DNA of 37,519 nucleotides from a virus: the IMG/VR virus record IMGVR_UViG_3300027580_000008, positions 1 through 37,519 of that record, one strand, 5' to 3'. Below the pieces are notes generated by a model. That model had not been told where the DNA came from, made no database searches, and saw only the letters and a list, made by a program, of their open reading frames with translations. Shown here one piece after another: positions 16,679 through 22,871 of this stretch. How positions within the stretch are numbered: position 1 is the stretch's first letter; each line of letters opens with the position of its first letter. The position numbers and the translations under genes are program-made.

Positions 16679-17463
16679 TGCGTTAAAGCTTCCTTTGTGA
16701 AAGTTGTAAGCCCCTTTTCTATTGCTTTGTCGCTATCTATAACTACGAGTGCTAGGTCTTCCATGAGTTTTTGAATTTCTGGATTAGTGTGAGCGTAATA
16801 CTCGGCTATTTTCTCGTAGTTGAAGCGTATATGTCTGTAGGAAGTTAGCTCGAGGAAGTCTTTTACTTCGTCAGGTATATCTGCTTGCTGAATTTTACTT
16901 TTAAGCTCTACGAACTTTCCTGTTTCTAATAATTCTTCTATTCGTGGAGGTTCGTCCTGTTGGGGTTCGTAGGTAGGGGGTCGGATTTTGTCGGTATATC
17001 TTTCTTCCTCTGCGTCTTTCATGTTAGTGTCTTCTGAATCGTAGACCTCTGTGGCTTCTTCTTCGCTGAAGCCTGTTTTGCCAAGGTCGAAACCTTCTTC
17101 GTCTAGCTTGCGAAACTCTTGCTCTAAAAGGTCGTCGTCAAACTTTCCTTCGTATGCTGTCTTCTGGATTGCTATACGAAGCCCTTTTATGTCTTCTTCC
17201 GAAAGGTGGTCTACGGTTATATATGGTACTTGGTCCATCCCGAGGTCCTTCCCTACTTCGAGTCGTAAATGTCCGTCTGCTATTTCGCCAGTTTTGTCCT
17301 TGCAGAGTATTGGTACTAGGAAGCCGTAATTCTGGATTGATTTTTTGACGTTTTCTTTCTGCTTATCGGGGTGTATGACTGGGTTATTTTTATATTCTTG
17401 CAGGTCCTCTATTGGTCGAAGTGGGTATGCGTCTGGTACGAAAACCTGTGATATTACTGGCAT
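16675..17463 (-). CDS. ParB-like N-terminal domain protein
   Basis: The 262-residue protein opens with a ParB/sulfiredoxin-like domain: a proline-rich strand (YPLRPIEDLQEYKNNP), the helix ENVKKSIQNYGFLVPIL, and the catalytic-type loop EIADGHLRLEVGKDLG. Residues 120-180 are an acidic linker. The C-terminal third is helical (SYRHIRFNYEKIAEYYAH, LALVVIDSDKAIEKG). Such proteins accompany phage DNA methylases or TAGT glycosyltransferases and are thought to direct or regulate base modification or packaging. It overlaps the glycosyltransferase by four bases, supporting joint action. AGAGGTGAG precedes the ATG. Confidence 0.8.
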   Translation of the reverse strand: MPVISQVFVPDAYPLRPIEDLQEYKNNPVIHPDKQKENVKKSIQNYGFLVPILCKDKTGEIADGHLRLEVGKDLGMDQVPYITVDHLSEEDIKGLRIAIQKTAYEGKFDDDLLEQEFRKLDEEGFDLGKTGFSEEEATEVYDSEDTNMKDAEEERYTDKIRPPTYEPQQDEPPRIEELLETGKFVELKSKIQQADIPDEVKDFLELTSYRHIRFNYEKIAEYYAHTNPEIQKLMEDLALVVIDSDKAIEKGLTTFTKEALTQ

Positions 17464-17473
17464 TTTCTCACCT

Positions 17474-17617
17474 CTATTTGCTGCTTTCTTTGTAGCCCTC
17501 GGCCCATACTAGGATTAATATAGCTCCGAGTAAAAGCCAGGGGTTTTGAAAAACGTGGATCCCGTATGCGAGTAGCGCTGTTAACGATAGTGCGGTTGTG
17601 GTTGCGATTATGTCCAT
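17474..17617 (-). CDS. Small membrane protein, two hydrophobic segments
   Basis: A 47-residue frame starts with ATG at 17617 behind GGTGATATT. It encodes two hydrophobic helices, IIATTTALSLTALLAYGI and PWLLLGAILILVWA, with a short polar tail. An inner-membrane hairpin is likely. A holin-like or superinfection-related role is possible, but the gene lies far from the late lysis region and the role is unknown. Confidence 0.6.
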   Translation of the reverse strand: MDIIATTTALSLTALLAYGIHVFQNPWLLLGAILILVWAEGYKESSK

Positions 17618-17625
17618 AATATCAC

Positions 17626-17805
17626 CTATTCTAGGTTGATTAAGTCTTTGTCGATACCGAGGTCTTCCTTGATCCCCTGGATTTCTTCTAGTGTGGTCGC
17701 TAGGTCTACCGCTACTTCTCTGGCTTCTTTGAGTTGCTCGATAAATTCGTCTATGTTCGTTACTAAGTCTAAATATACTTCGGAATTATTTTCAGGTCTA
17801 TTCAA
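17626..17805 (-). CDS. 59-residue acidic helical protein (TTG start)
   Basis: The frame starts with TTG at 17805, with GAGGTG eight bases upstream. It encodes a single amphipathic helix region rich in Glu, Asp and Leu (VTNIDEFIEQLKEAREVAVD). A coiled-coil dimer is likely. No family was recognised. It sits between RusA and the membrane peptide in the same operon. Confidence 0.6.
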   Translation of the reverse strand: MNRPENNSEVYLDLVTNIDEFIEQLKEAREVAVDLATTLEEIQGIKEDLGIDKDLINLE

Positions 17806-17824
17806 AACTATTCACCTCTATTTG

Positions 17825-18211
17825 TTAAAAGTTTTCTACCTGGTGAAGCCAAATAATTGTCTTTTCTTCTTTTTCTGTTTCTACTAAACATTTGTAGCTA
17901 TGTGCTTTTACTATTTGCTTATCGTCGAAAGGTCTCCAGTCTTCGGAGGATCCCCCACCGAGAGCGTCTGCTGCTAACTTGAAAAGATTGTCTACGTCTC
18001 CCCACTTTTTGTCCGAATAATAGAAGCCGCAAACCATCTCTATTGGACCTTGAATTGTTTCCCTTCCGTAAAGTTCCTGGTACTTCCTTAGGATTTTATT
18101 TTCTGCTTTCTTGGTCTTCCTGGGTGTAAAAGTATGGCTTTTGGTAGAACGTGGTCGCCCTTTTGGTACTGGCCTTCCGTAGATTTTTAAAGTCTTTGCT
18201 GGCTTGCTCAT
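17825..18211 (-). CDS. rusA: RusA family Holliday junction resolvase
   Basis: The 128-residue protein carries the RusA hallmarks: an N-terminal IYGRPVPKGRPR strand, the metal-binding DNA motif WGDVDNLFKLAADAL, and FDDKQIVKAHSYK near the end. RusA enzymes cut four-way junctions, which helps resolve recombination and packaging intermediates. The length is normal. AGAAGGTGAAATC precedes the ATG, which overlaps the upstream small gene. Confidence 0.92.
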   Translation of the reverse strand: MSKPAKTLKIYGRPVPKGRPRSTKSHTFTPRKTKKAENKILRKYQELYGRETIQGPIEMVCGFYYSDKKWGDVDNLFKLAADALGGGSSEDWRPFDDKQIVKAHSYKCLVETEKEEKTIIWLHQVENF

Positions 18212-18375
18212 GATTTCACCTTCTTTTCGACTACTTTGTAAGCGAAATGGCGTATGTTTCTACTGTATCCGAAGAACGCCCTTAGGGGGTCGCCTTTTGG
18301 AAGCCAGCGAAATCTTTCCCACCCTCGCTTGGCCCTGATCCTGGCCGATAGCCCGTATTCTTTCTTTTTATTCAT
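18208..18375 (-). CDS. 55-residue basic protein
   Basis: The frame starts with ATG at 18375 behind AGGAGCG and ends overlapping the RusA start (ATGA). It encodes a basic, aromatic protein (YGLSARIRAKRGWERFRWLP, then FFGYSRNIRHFAYKVV). No known family. Coupling to RusA hints at a role in DNA metabolism. Confidence 0.6.
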   Translation of the reverse strand: MNKKKEYGLSARIRAKRGWERFRWLPKGDPLRAFFGYSRNIRHFAYKVVEKKVKS

Positions 18376-18390
18376 AACTTTTCGCTCCTG

Positions 18391-18678
18391 TTATAATTTG
18401 ACTGGCCACTTAGGTCCTGGAAAGTACACTTTGTATCCTTCCTGTTTGCCGTCTACCTCTAAGTATTCTTTTTGAATTGACTTTTGGAAGACCTTTTCGA
18501 TCCTGGGGGTTAAGGTGTTGAGGGCTTTTACTATTCCGCTCTGTTTTACCTTAGGAAACGAATTGTCTTCCCTCTGCCTGATTCTGGCTGCTATAATTCC
18601 GAAAATTTCTTCGTCTAAGTGGTCGAAATCTGGGTCTTTTAATATCTTTGGTGGTATTGTGCACCACGGATACGCCAT
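18391..18678 (-). CDS. Hypothetical protein, 95 residues
   Basis: The protein has an ideal ribosome site (GGGAGGGAAAAT) and an early Cys (YPWCTIPPKILKDPDF). Its central part (FGIIAARIRQ, FPKVKQSGIVKALNTL) may be a winged-helix-like fold, and a charged C-terminus ends in PGPKWPVKL. Not recognised. The gene begins 18 bases after the structured element at 18696-18954 and may be controlled by it. Confidence 0.65.
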   Translation of the reverse strand: MAYPWCTIPPKILKDPDFDHLDEEIFGIIAARIRQREDNSFPKVKQSGIVKALNTLTPRIEKVFQKSIQKEYLEVDGKQEGYKVYFPGPKWPVKL

Positions 18679-18689
18679 ATTTTCCCTCC

Positions 18690-18989
18690 CTATCTTGGGT
18701 GTAGGACCCCGCCCTCAGAGATCCTACTATAACGACTCAGTCCGGAGGTGTTGAACACCTCGTTAGTTAAATTTTTGAGGGCGGTATTTTGGTCCCTTCT
18801 GTTATGGGCAGCTTTCCCGGAAAGGTGGATCTCTGAGAGATCGAGATCCTGCTCGCTGCCAAAACGTTCACTCACGGTTTTATAACGGAGGTAAACAGCG
18901 TGAGCTATTGAAAAGGCAACTGGAACGCTTAACTTTCCGGGAAGCCTACACCCAGTTGGTGCCGTGCGGGCGCTGAAGGTATATTCCAT
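18690..18989 (-). CDS. Questionable 99-codon frame over structured element
   Basis: An uninterrupted frame starts with an ATG that overlaps the stop of the upstream gene (TAATG), with only a weak ribosome site (CAGAGT). It covers the whole structured element at 18696-18954. Its codons (GCC, CGC, AGC, CTC, GTG) look unlike the neighbours, which prefer GCT, CGA, TCT and GAA. The predicted protein (with VSERFGSEQDLDLSEIHL and FNTSGLSRYSRIS) matches no family I know. Either a foreign coding insert or an accidental open frame over an RNA gene; I favour the RNA reading. Confidence 0.35.
   Translation of the reverse strand: MEYTFSARTAPTGCRLPGKLSVPVAFSIAHAVYLRYKTVSERFGSEQDLDLSEIHLSGKAAHNRRDQNTALKNLTNEVFNTSGLSRYSRISEGGVLHPR
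18696..18954 (-). ncRNA. Compact structured element, candidate ncRNA
   Basis: The ends pair perfectly: TGGGTGTAGG (18696-18705) with CCTACACCCA (18945-18954). Inside are CCGCCCTCA (709-717, last three digits) with TGAGGGCGG (776-784), and CCCGGAAAG (816-824) with CTTTCCGGG (933-941). There are also CTCACG/CGTGAG (871-876 with 899-904), GGCAGC/GCTGCC (807-812 with 855-860), GGATCTC/GAGATCC (827-833 with 843-849), CGTTC/GAACG (865-869 with 923-927), and a GAGGTG/CACCTC hairpin (745-750 with 756-761). The 816-824 helix crosses the 807-812 helix. So many perfect helices in 259 bases is unlikely by chance. The strand is set by operon direction. No known RNA family was recognised; a small mobile element with inverted ends is the main alternative. 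Confidence 0.5.
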
Positions 18990-19288
18990 TACTCTGTGTA
19001 AAAATCTTTGAGTTCTTCTGCGATAATTTCGTCTGCAATTTCTAATATCTTTTTACTTTCGTCTGTGGTTATGTTCTGTTCCTGGACTTCCTTTTCCAGA
19101 GCTGCGAGTATTTCTTCTGTTGAGTAATAGCTTCGTAGTTGCTGTAGGTGTTTCGATTTCCTGGCTTTGATCGAACCTGAAAGCTTTGCCTTTTCTGCTG
19201 GATTTGTCAGTGCGATTTTCCTTTGTGAAAACGGTTCATACTCAGTAAAAGCTTTGTCGGTTATATCCTTTCGCTCAGGTGTCTTCAT
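18989..19288 (-). CDS. Hypothetical protein, 99 residues
   Basis: The preferred start is ATG 19288 (KTPERKDITDKAF) with GGCAGGAT upstream; a longer in-frame start lies inside the zinc-ribbon gene. The protein is helical and charged, with LQQLRSYYSTEEILAALEKE and a C-terminal DESKKILEIADEIIAEELK segment. No family was recognised. It lies in the replication operon just before the structured element. Confidence 0.65.
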   Translation of the reverse strand: MKTPERKDITDKAFTEYEPFSQRKIALTNPAEKAKLSGSIKARKSKHLQQLRSYYSTEEILAALEKEVQEQNITTDESKKILEIADEIIAEELKDFYTE

Positions 19289-19451
19289 GGCTATCCTGCC
19301 TTCTATATTTGCGTAAATTTTCGCCACAATTTAAGCAAACTGTTGATAGGAAGGAAGCCTGTTTGTCATCTTCTGTAACGCCCCTCTGCTCTCGATATTC
19401 TTCGCCACAGTTAGGACAGACGACTCTGGCCCGATTTAGTGTTTTGCTCAT
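19275..19451 (-). CDS. Small zinc-ribbon protein
   Basis: A 58-residue frame starts at ATG 19451, overlapping the upstream stop (ATGA). It has two CxxC knuckles, CPNCGEEYRE and CLNCGENLRK, about 26 residues apart, so it probably binds one zinc ion. Zinc ribbons of this size in phages often bind nucleic acid or RNA polymerase, for example as transcription regulators. The role here is not known. It overlaps the next gene by 14 bases. Confidence 0.75.
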   Translation of the reverse strand: MSKTLNRARVVCPNCGEEYREQRGVTEDDKQASFLSTVCLNCGENLRKYRRQDSHEDT

Positions 19452-19903
19452 AACTGCTCACCTTCTTCGAGATGTTCCCTGAAGGTGTCAAGAAATGTAT
19501 TTTTAATTTCTTCTTCTGTCGCTTCTCCAACCCCTCTGATTTTTTGTAAGTCGGCTAACTCGAGAGTTCTTTCTACGATATTTTTGATTTGATTTTTTTG
19601 GGTTTTGGCAAGAACTTCGTCTTTGGCTTGCTCTATTTTCTCTGAGATACCTTCTACGGGGCCTAACAGCTCGAACCAGAGCTTTGGGTCGCCCTTGCCT
19701 GGCCCTGCTAGGCCGTGTTCGTCTAAGACTTCTGCGATACTGTTAACTGTCTCTACGTCGATTGTGTCTTTTGGCGATTTACCTGGAACTTTGTATGTTA
19801 GTTTTATGGTTTTTTGAACGAGCTCCGAAAATTTGCCTGTAATTTCTAGGCGAGCGTATGACTTTTCTTCTTTTCTCTCTAATTCTGAGAGTTGAAGTTT
19901 CAT
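19448..19903 (-). CDS. Hypothetical protein, 151 residues
   Basis: The first half is a strand-rich domain (YARLEITGKFSELVQKTIKL) and the second half is helical (ISEKIEQAKDEVLAKTQKN). Near the end is LADLQKIRGVGEATEEEI, which resembles a helix-hairpin-helix DNA-binding turn (RGVGEAT). A DNA-linked role is plausible given the replication neighbourhood. CACGGAGGTC is the ribosome site, and a consensus promoter lies just upstream. Confidence 0.65.
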   Translation of the reverse strand: MKLQLSELERKEEKSYARLEITGKFSELVQKTIKLTYKVPGKSPKDTIDVETVNSIAEVLDEHGLAGPGKGDPKLWFELLGPVEGISEKIEQAKDEVLAKTQKNQIKNIVERTLELADLQKIRGVGEATEEEIKNTFLDTFREHLEEGEQL

Positions 19904-19927
19904 TAGTTTTGACCTCCGTGTATTTTT

Positions 19928-19955
19928 ATTATATATTGTTTCGTGTGAATGTCAA
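19928..19955 (-). promoter_or_regulatory. Internal consensus promoter
   Basis: On the minus strand TTGACA (19950-19955) and TATAAT (19928-19933) are separated by 16 bases. Both hexamers are perfect sigma-70 consensus. The -35 box overlaps the end of the DnaI-like gene. Transcription would start near 19921 and feed the 19903-to-structural-gene block. Confidence 0.75.
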
Positions 19956-20455
19956 ACAGAATACTCCGAACTTTTTACCGGACAAGTTGTGTAGCTGATA
20001 TAAAGCCTGTCGTGTTGGTATATTAGCCCTGGTCTATAACAAACGTATTTAACCCACCTTGTGTCTCCGTCCTTCCTTTGGGTTTCTTGGCTTCTAAGTG
20101 TTGTAACTGCTATTGATCCTTCCGAGACCCCTTCCTCTCGCTCCCACTTTCTGGCTTGCTGAATTTGTTTGCTGTCGTAAGGACATTTTTCTGGACTTTC
20201 GACCTGGCAACTTTCGCAGAATTTTCGAATTTTTATTAGTTCTTTGATCCCTTCTATATTTGACTCTACGAATCCTTCTGGTATTTCCAAAGATCCTGGA
20301 ATTTGTTTTAAACGAGCCCTTCCTGAATTTGCCGAGATATTCCAATGATTTAGGATTTTTGTACTATTTTCTATGTCCTGGTTGCTGTATAAATCGTAAC
20401 CTGCTATGTCTACGCTTTCGTATAATTCTTGAGCTGCTTGTGTTAAACTTTTCAT
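19952..20455 (-). CDS. DnaI N-terminal-domain-like protein, no ATPase
   Basis: The start at ATG 20455 overlaps the stop of the loader-inhibitor gene; GGAGGGC lies upstream. The product has 167 residues. Its C-terminal half shows the zinc-binding layout of the Bacillota helicase loader DnaI: IKELIKIRKFCESC, a third Cys in KCPYD, then YRPGLIYQHDRLYISYTTCP followed by VK. In DnaI this domain contacts the DnaC/DnaB replicative helicase and is followed by an AAA+ domain; here the protein stops eight residues after the last Cys. About 35 residues are inserted between the knuckles. It may bind the host helicase as a loader part or a blocker. Similarity is from memory of the DnaI pattern. Confidence 0.65.
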   Translation of the reverse strand: MKSLTQAAQELYESVDIAGYDLYSNQDIENSTKILNHWNISANSGRARLKQIPGSLEIPEGFVESNIEGIKELIKIRKFCESCQVESPEKCPYDSKQIQQARKWEREEGVSEGSIAVTTLRSQETQRKDGDTRWVKYVCYRPGLIYQHDRLYISYTTCPVKSSEYSV

Positions 20456-20850
20456 TTGGTGTTGCCCTCCGTTAAGACTTCTTCTACTCTGGTTAATTCG
20501 TCTCCGTATAAGTCTGGATTTTCTGTAAGAACTTGGTCGATTGTTTTCTGTATTTCTTCTCTGTCTTCTTCCGAAAGTTGCTTGCGTTTCTTTCTTTTCT
20601 GCTGCTGTTGCTGCTTTCTGATTTCGTTGCAAGTCTTTTCTAATCGTGGAGCTGAAGGTGGGAAGTCTGGATTTTCCCTTGATAGTTCTTTTATAGCCTG
20701 GAATACGGTTTTTTTATTGTAATCTCCGAGGAAGGAAGACCAGCTCTGGACTTTACGCTTGGTTGACCTCTCGGTTTCTTCTGGAAACGAAAAGTTTGGG
20801 TATATGTCCGAGAGGTAGATTAAGACTTTATTTACTTGTGATTCTTTCAC
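20452..20850 (-). CDS. Replicative helicase loader/inhibitor (G39P-like)
   Basis: The 132-residue protein starts with GTG behind GGAGGTGAGCGAGA. Its N-terminal 70 residues match the helicase loader/inhibitor family typified by SPP1 G39P: KVLIYLSDIYPNFSF, then VQSWSSFLGDYNKKTVFQAI and FPPSAPRLEKTCNEI. The C-terminus is a basic Gln/Lys stretch followed by an acidic helix that would be flexible, as in G39P, where that tail contacts the helicase. It lies between the initiator and the DnaI-like gene. Confidence 0.75.
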   Translation of the reverse strand: MKESQVNKVLIYLSDIYPNFSFPEETERSTKRKVQSWSSFLGDYNKKTVFQAIKELSRENPDFPPSAPRLEKTCNEIRKQQQQQKRKKRKQLSEEDREEIQKTIDQVLTENPDLYGDELTRVEEVLTEGNTK

Positions 20851-21733
20851 TCTCGCTCACCTCCGTTGAGCTTTGAGAGTTTTTTTCTTCGGCCCATCTT
20901 TGTACTGAGTCGAGGATCCTCTCGTCTTTTGAAGTGGCCTCGGCTTTGTCTGCGTATTTTCGTTCTAAAATTTTGTTATAATGTTCCTCTGAGTCTATGA
21001 TCCAGGAGAAGTCTGCTGCCCAACCCCTTTCGTTCTGTCCGAGAGCGAAGGGTTGCTCTGAAAGTGCGTTAATAATTTCTTGTAACGAGAAGTCTTCTTC
21101 CTTGTAGCGTGTTCTTAGTTTACGCTTTCTTTTATCTGTCATACGTTTAATCTTGAGAGGTTCTGGAACCGAACTATTCCACTTTTCTTTGATCTTTTGG
21201 TAGTTGAGACCCCTCCCGGTTGTAGGTGCGAATTTGTTATATTCTTCCGCTGGTTGATTCTTATTTTGATCCTTATTTGAGGATTTTCGCTTATTTGACT
21301 CTAAAGAATCTATTGATTCTTTAAGTTTTTTATTGTTTATATTGTTTACTTTGTTATTAGTGTTCATCTGATGTTCATCTGATGTTCGTTTGATGTTAGG
21401 GTCGTTGTCAGGATTTTGATAGTGGTCCCAGTTTTTTATAGTTACAATGGTCCCTTTCGGGCTTGTTTTGATGTCAAGAATGTTGTCAGCTTCTAGTTGA
21501 TGTATCCAACGCCAAGCTGTTGATCCCGACATACCAATTGAATTTCCGAACTCTTCCCGGCCCATAAAGAACTGGCCTGGTTTGAGTTCGATTTTATCCT
21601 GACCTTTGTAAACTGCTGTCTTCTCGTAACTGGCCCGTAATAAACATTCTAGTAGAACGTGGACTGCTTTTGACTCTGTATAAATTGGATTTTTCCGTAA
21701 CTTCCTATAGATAGCGACCCAGCCTTGGTTCAT
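20828..21733 (-). CDS. Replication initiator (DnaD/replisome-organiser type)
   Basis: The 301-residue protein opens with WVAIYRKLRKNPIY and a winged-helix region (LKPGQFFMGREEFG, GSTAWRWIHQLEADNILDI, TIVTIKNWDHYQ), as in phage replisome organisers. A low-complexity Asn/Lys/Ser linker follows (about 115-165). The C-terminal helical domain (RKLRTRYKEEDFSLQEII, GWAADFSWIIDSEEHYNKIL) resembles the DnaB/DnaD-type tail that contacts helicase loading factors. It should bind the origin and recruit host helicase. The Asn-rich linker could contain the origin, as in other phages. No helicase gene was seen, so host helicase use is inferred. The ATG overlaps the stop of a 19-residue leader peptide. Confidence 0.8.
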   Translation of the reverse strand: MNQGWVAIYRKLRKNPIYTESKAVHVLLECLLRASYEKTAVYKGQDKIELKPGQFFMGREEFGNSIGMSGSTAWRWIHQLEADNILDIKTSPKGTIVTIKNWDHYQNPDNDPNIKRTSDEHQMNTNNKVNNINNKKLKESIDSLESNKRKSSNKDQNKNQPAEEYNKFAPTTGRGLNYQKIKEKWNSSVPEPLKIKRMTDKRKRKLRTRYKEEDFSLQEIINALSEQPFALGQNERGWAADFSWIIDSEEHYNKILERKYADKAEATSKDERILDSVQRWAEEKNSQSSTEVSESERITSK

Positions 21734-21789
21734 GGCTGACCGACCCCGCCTGGAAGACTATTTTCAGTTTGTAAGTTTGAAGACCTCAT
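21730..21789 (-). CDS. Leader peptide, 19 residues
   Basis: A 20-codon frame starts with ATG at 21789 behind an ideal GGAGGTGAGACAAA site and stops exactly at the initiator start (ATGA). The peptide is MRSSNLQTENSLPGGVGQP. The coupling suggests translation of the initiator depends on this leader. The ribosome site lies in the loop of a 7-bp hairpin (21791-21797 with 21810-21816). Confidence 0.6.
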   Translation of the reverse strand: MRSSNLQTENSLPGGVGQP

Positions 21790-21820
21790 TTTGTCTCACC
21801 TCCGTGTGAGAGACAAGGCT

Positions 21821-21849
21821 ATTATACCTTGGATTCGGAGGGTTTTAAA
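21821..21849 (-). promoter_or_regulatory. Promoter of replication/late operon
   Basis: On the minus strand TATAAT (21821-21826) is preceded 17 bases upstream by TTTAAA (21844-21849), a weak -35 box with four of six matches. Transcription would start near 21814, just before the leader-peptide hairpin. The weak -35 fits a promoter needing an activator. Confidence 0.55.
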
Positions 21850-21860
21850 CACCTTTTGCG

Positions 21861-21889
21861 TTGATTGAAGGGCTGTCTTTCCGTATAAT
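21861..21889 (+). promoter_or_regulatory. Promoter of candidate small RNA
   Basis: TTGATT (21861-21866) and a perfect TATAAT (21884-21889) are separated by 17 bases on the plus strand. No plus-strand gene follows before the terminator at 21964-21986, so the product would be a short RNA. Confidence 0.5.
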
Positions 21890-21895
21890 GGGACC

Positions 21896-21992
21896 CGAGA
21901 GACCGTAGTCGACTTCTGTGAAGTATTAGTCTACCACAGTCTCACCTCCAATGTTTTAATAAAAGCCCCAGGTCCTTCCTGGGGCTTTTGCT
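21896..21992 (+). ncRNA. Candidate small RNA, about 95 nt
   Basis: The unit has its own promoter, a nested hairpin and a terminator. Hairpin arms are GAGAC/GTCTC (21899-21903 with 21939-21943), GTAG/CTAC inside it and ACTTC/GAAGT at the tip. The terminator stem is AGCCCCAGG/CCTGGGGCT with TTTTGCTTT behind it. It runs opposite the gap between the repressor operon and the late operon, much like the OOP RNA location in lambda. Either strand can fold, so a leader role for the minus strand is an alternative. Confidence 0.45.
21964..21986 (-). terminator. Bidirectional rho-independent terminator
   Basis: A 9-bp GC-rich stem (21964-21972 with 21978-21986, loop TCCTT) is flanked by T runs on both strands: TTTTATT on the minus side, TTTTGCTTT on the plus side. 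It ends the repressor operon that stops at 22090 and also the candidate small RNA. The 100 bases between the operon end and the stem hold no evident gene. Confidence 0.85.
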
Positions 21993-22089
21993 TTAAAATT
22001 AACGGGGTATCTTATAATTTCTTTTTAAGTTATGGCTTATATTTTCAAGTTTTTGTCCTTCTGGTCAACTCTCGTCTTGTTTAGTTAAG

Positions 22090-22644
22090 TTAATCCTGCT
22101 CGGTCGTTTGGCCTGTAGTCTCGAAGTCTTCCTCTGGTATCGAATCTCTCTTGATATACAAGAGATCCTGGTAGCCCCTTTTGACTTTTACGGATTCGTA
22201 CTTCCCTTCCCGTGCCTTCTTTTGAGCTTTTGCAGTCTTTACTGGTAGTTCTGTGGCCCGGAACCAGCCGTCTTTTTCGATATACTCTGGTATTCTTTCT
22301 TCTAGGAATTCTTCCCAGGAGTTTGGTTCTACTCCCCAGACTCCACTAACTTTTCTGGCCTTTATGTCGTCTTTATGTATTGCTCTGATAATGGTTTCCC
22401 TACTTAGTTTTGAGTCCCTGGCTGCGTCTTTAACTGGTAGTAAACCTTGCTCGATTATTTCGCTTGCTGGTACTGAACTATCTTTACCGTTGGCAGCTTT
22501 GAGGTCCGGATTTCTTTTGACTTCCTTGCATATCCAAACGTAAAACCTGGTTACGTCTAGTTGCTCTGCTAGTATATAATCGGGAGTTAGCATATGATTT
22601 CTTATATAGTCTGGCTTTGATACGGGATTTACCTTTTCTGTCAT
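22090..22644 (-). CDS. Helix-turn-helix DNA-binding protein
   Basis: The 184-residue protein contains an excisionase-like helix-turn-helix around residues 65-115 (LLPVKDAARDSKLSRETI, then IRAIHKDDIKARKVSGVWG). It may have a second winged region near 125-170 (WFRATELPVKTAKAQKKA). It is the third gene of the repressor operon and ends before the strong terminator. A regulatory or plasmid-like partition role is possible; it is not close enough to a known family to name. The ATG overlaps the previous stop, with GGAGGGC upstream. Confidence 0.7.
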   Translation of the reverse strand: MTEKVNPVSKPDYIRNHMLTPDYILAEQLDVTRFYVWICKEVKRNPDLKAANGKDSSVPASEIIEQGLLPVKDAARDSKLSRETIIRAIHKDDIKARKVSGVWGVEPNSWEEFLEERIPEYIEKDGWFRATELPVKTAKAQKKAREGKYESVKVKRGYQDLLYIKRDSIPEEDFETTGQTTEQD

Positions 22645-22871
22645 TTTCTGCCCTCCGTAGGATCCCCAGGTTCGCCCTCCCGGAAGGAAGGCCTGTCCGG
22701 TTCGTTATTTGGTACGAAATCTTTTAGTTTTATCTCTACAGTTCTGGACTTGATCAAGTCGCCTTCCTCGATGTATCTTATGCTCTCTATTTCTTCTTTG
22801 TGATTTTGTAGCCCCCGTAGAATTTTCTCTATTGAATCTGACTTAGTTGAAAAGCTCTTTTCTTTTCTCAT
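22641..22871 (-). CDS. Hypothetical protein of repressor operon, 76 residues
   Basis: The protein is short and charged, with a helical N-terminus (SDSIEKILRGLQNHKEEIES) and a strand SRTVEIKLKDFVPNNEP. The C-terminus is Pro/Gly/Glu-rich. It overlaps both neighbours by four bases (ATGA). It may modulate the adjacent repressor; no family was recognised. Confidence 0.6.
   Translation of the reverse strand: MRKEKSFSTKSDSIEKILRGLQNHKEEIESIRYIEEGDLIKSRTVEIKLKDFVPNNEPDRPSFREGEPGDPTEGRK

Noticed and set aside
18690-18989. Group I intron in the replication operon
   Set aside because: No P7-type guanosine site or plausible exon joining was found; flanking genes have their own stops and starts.
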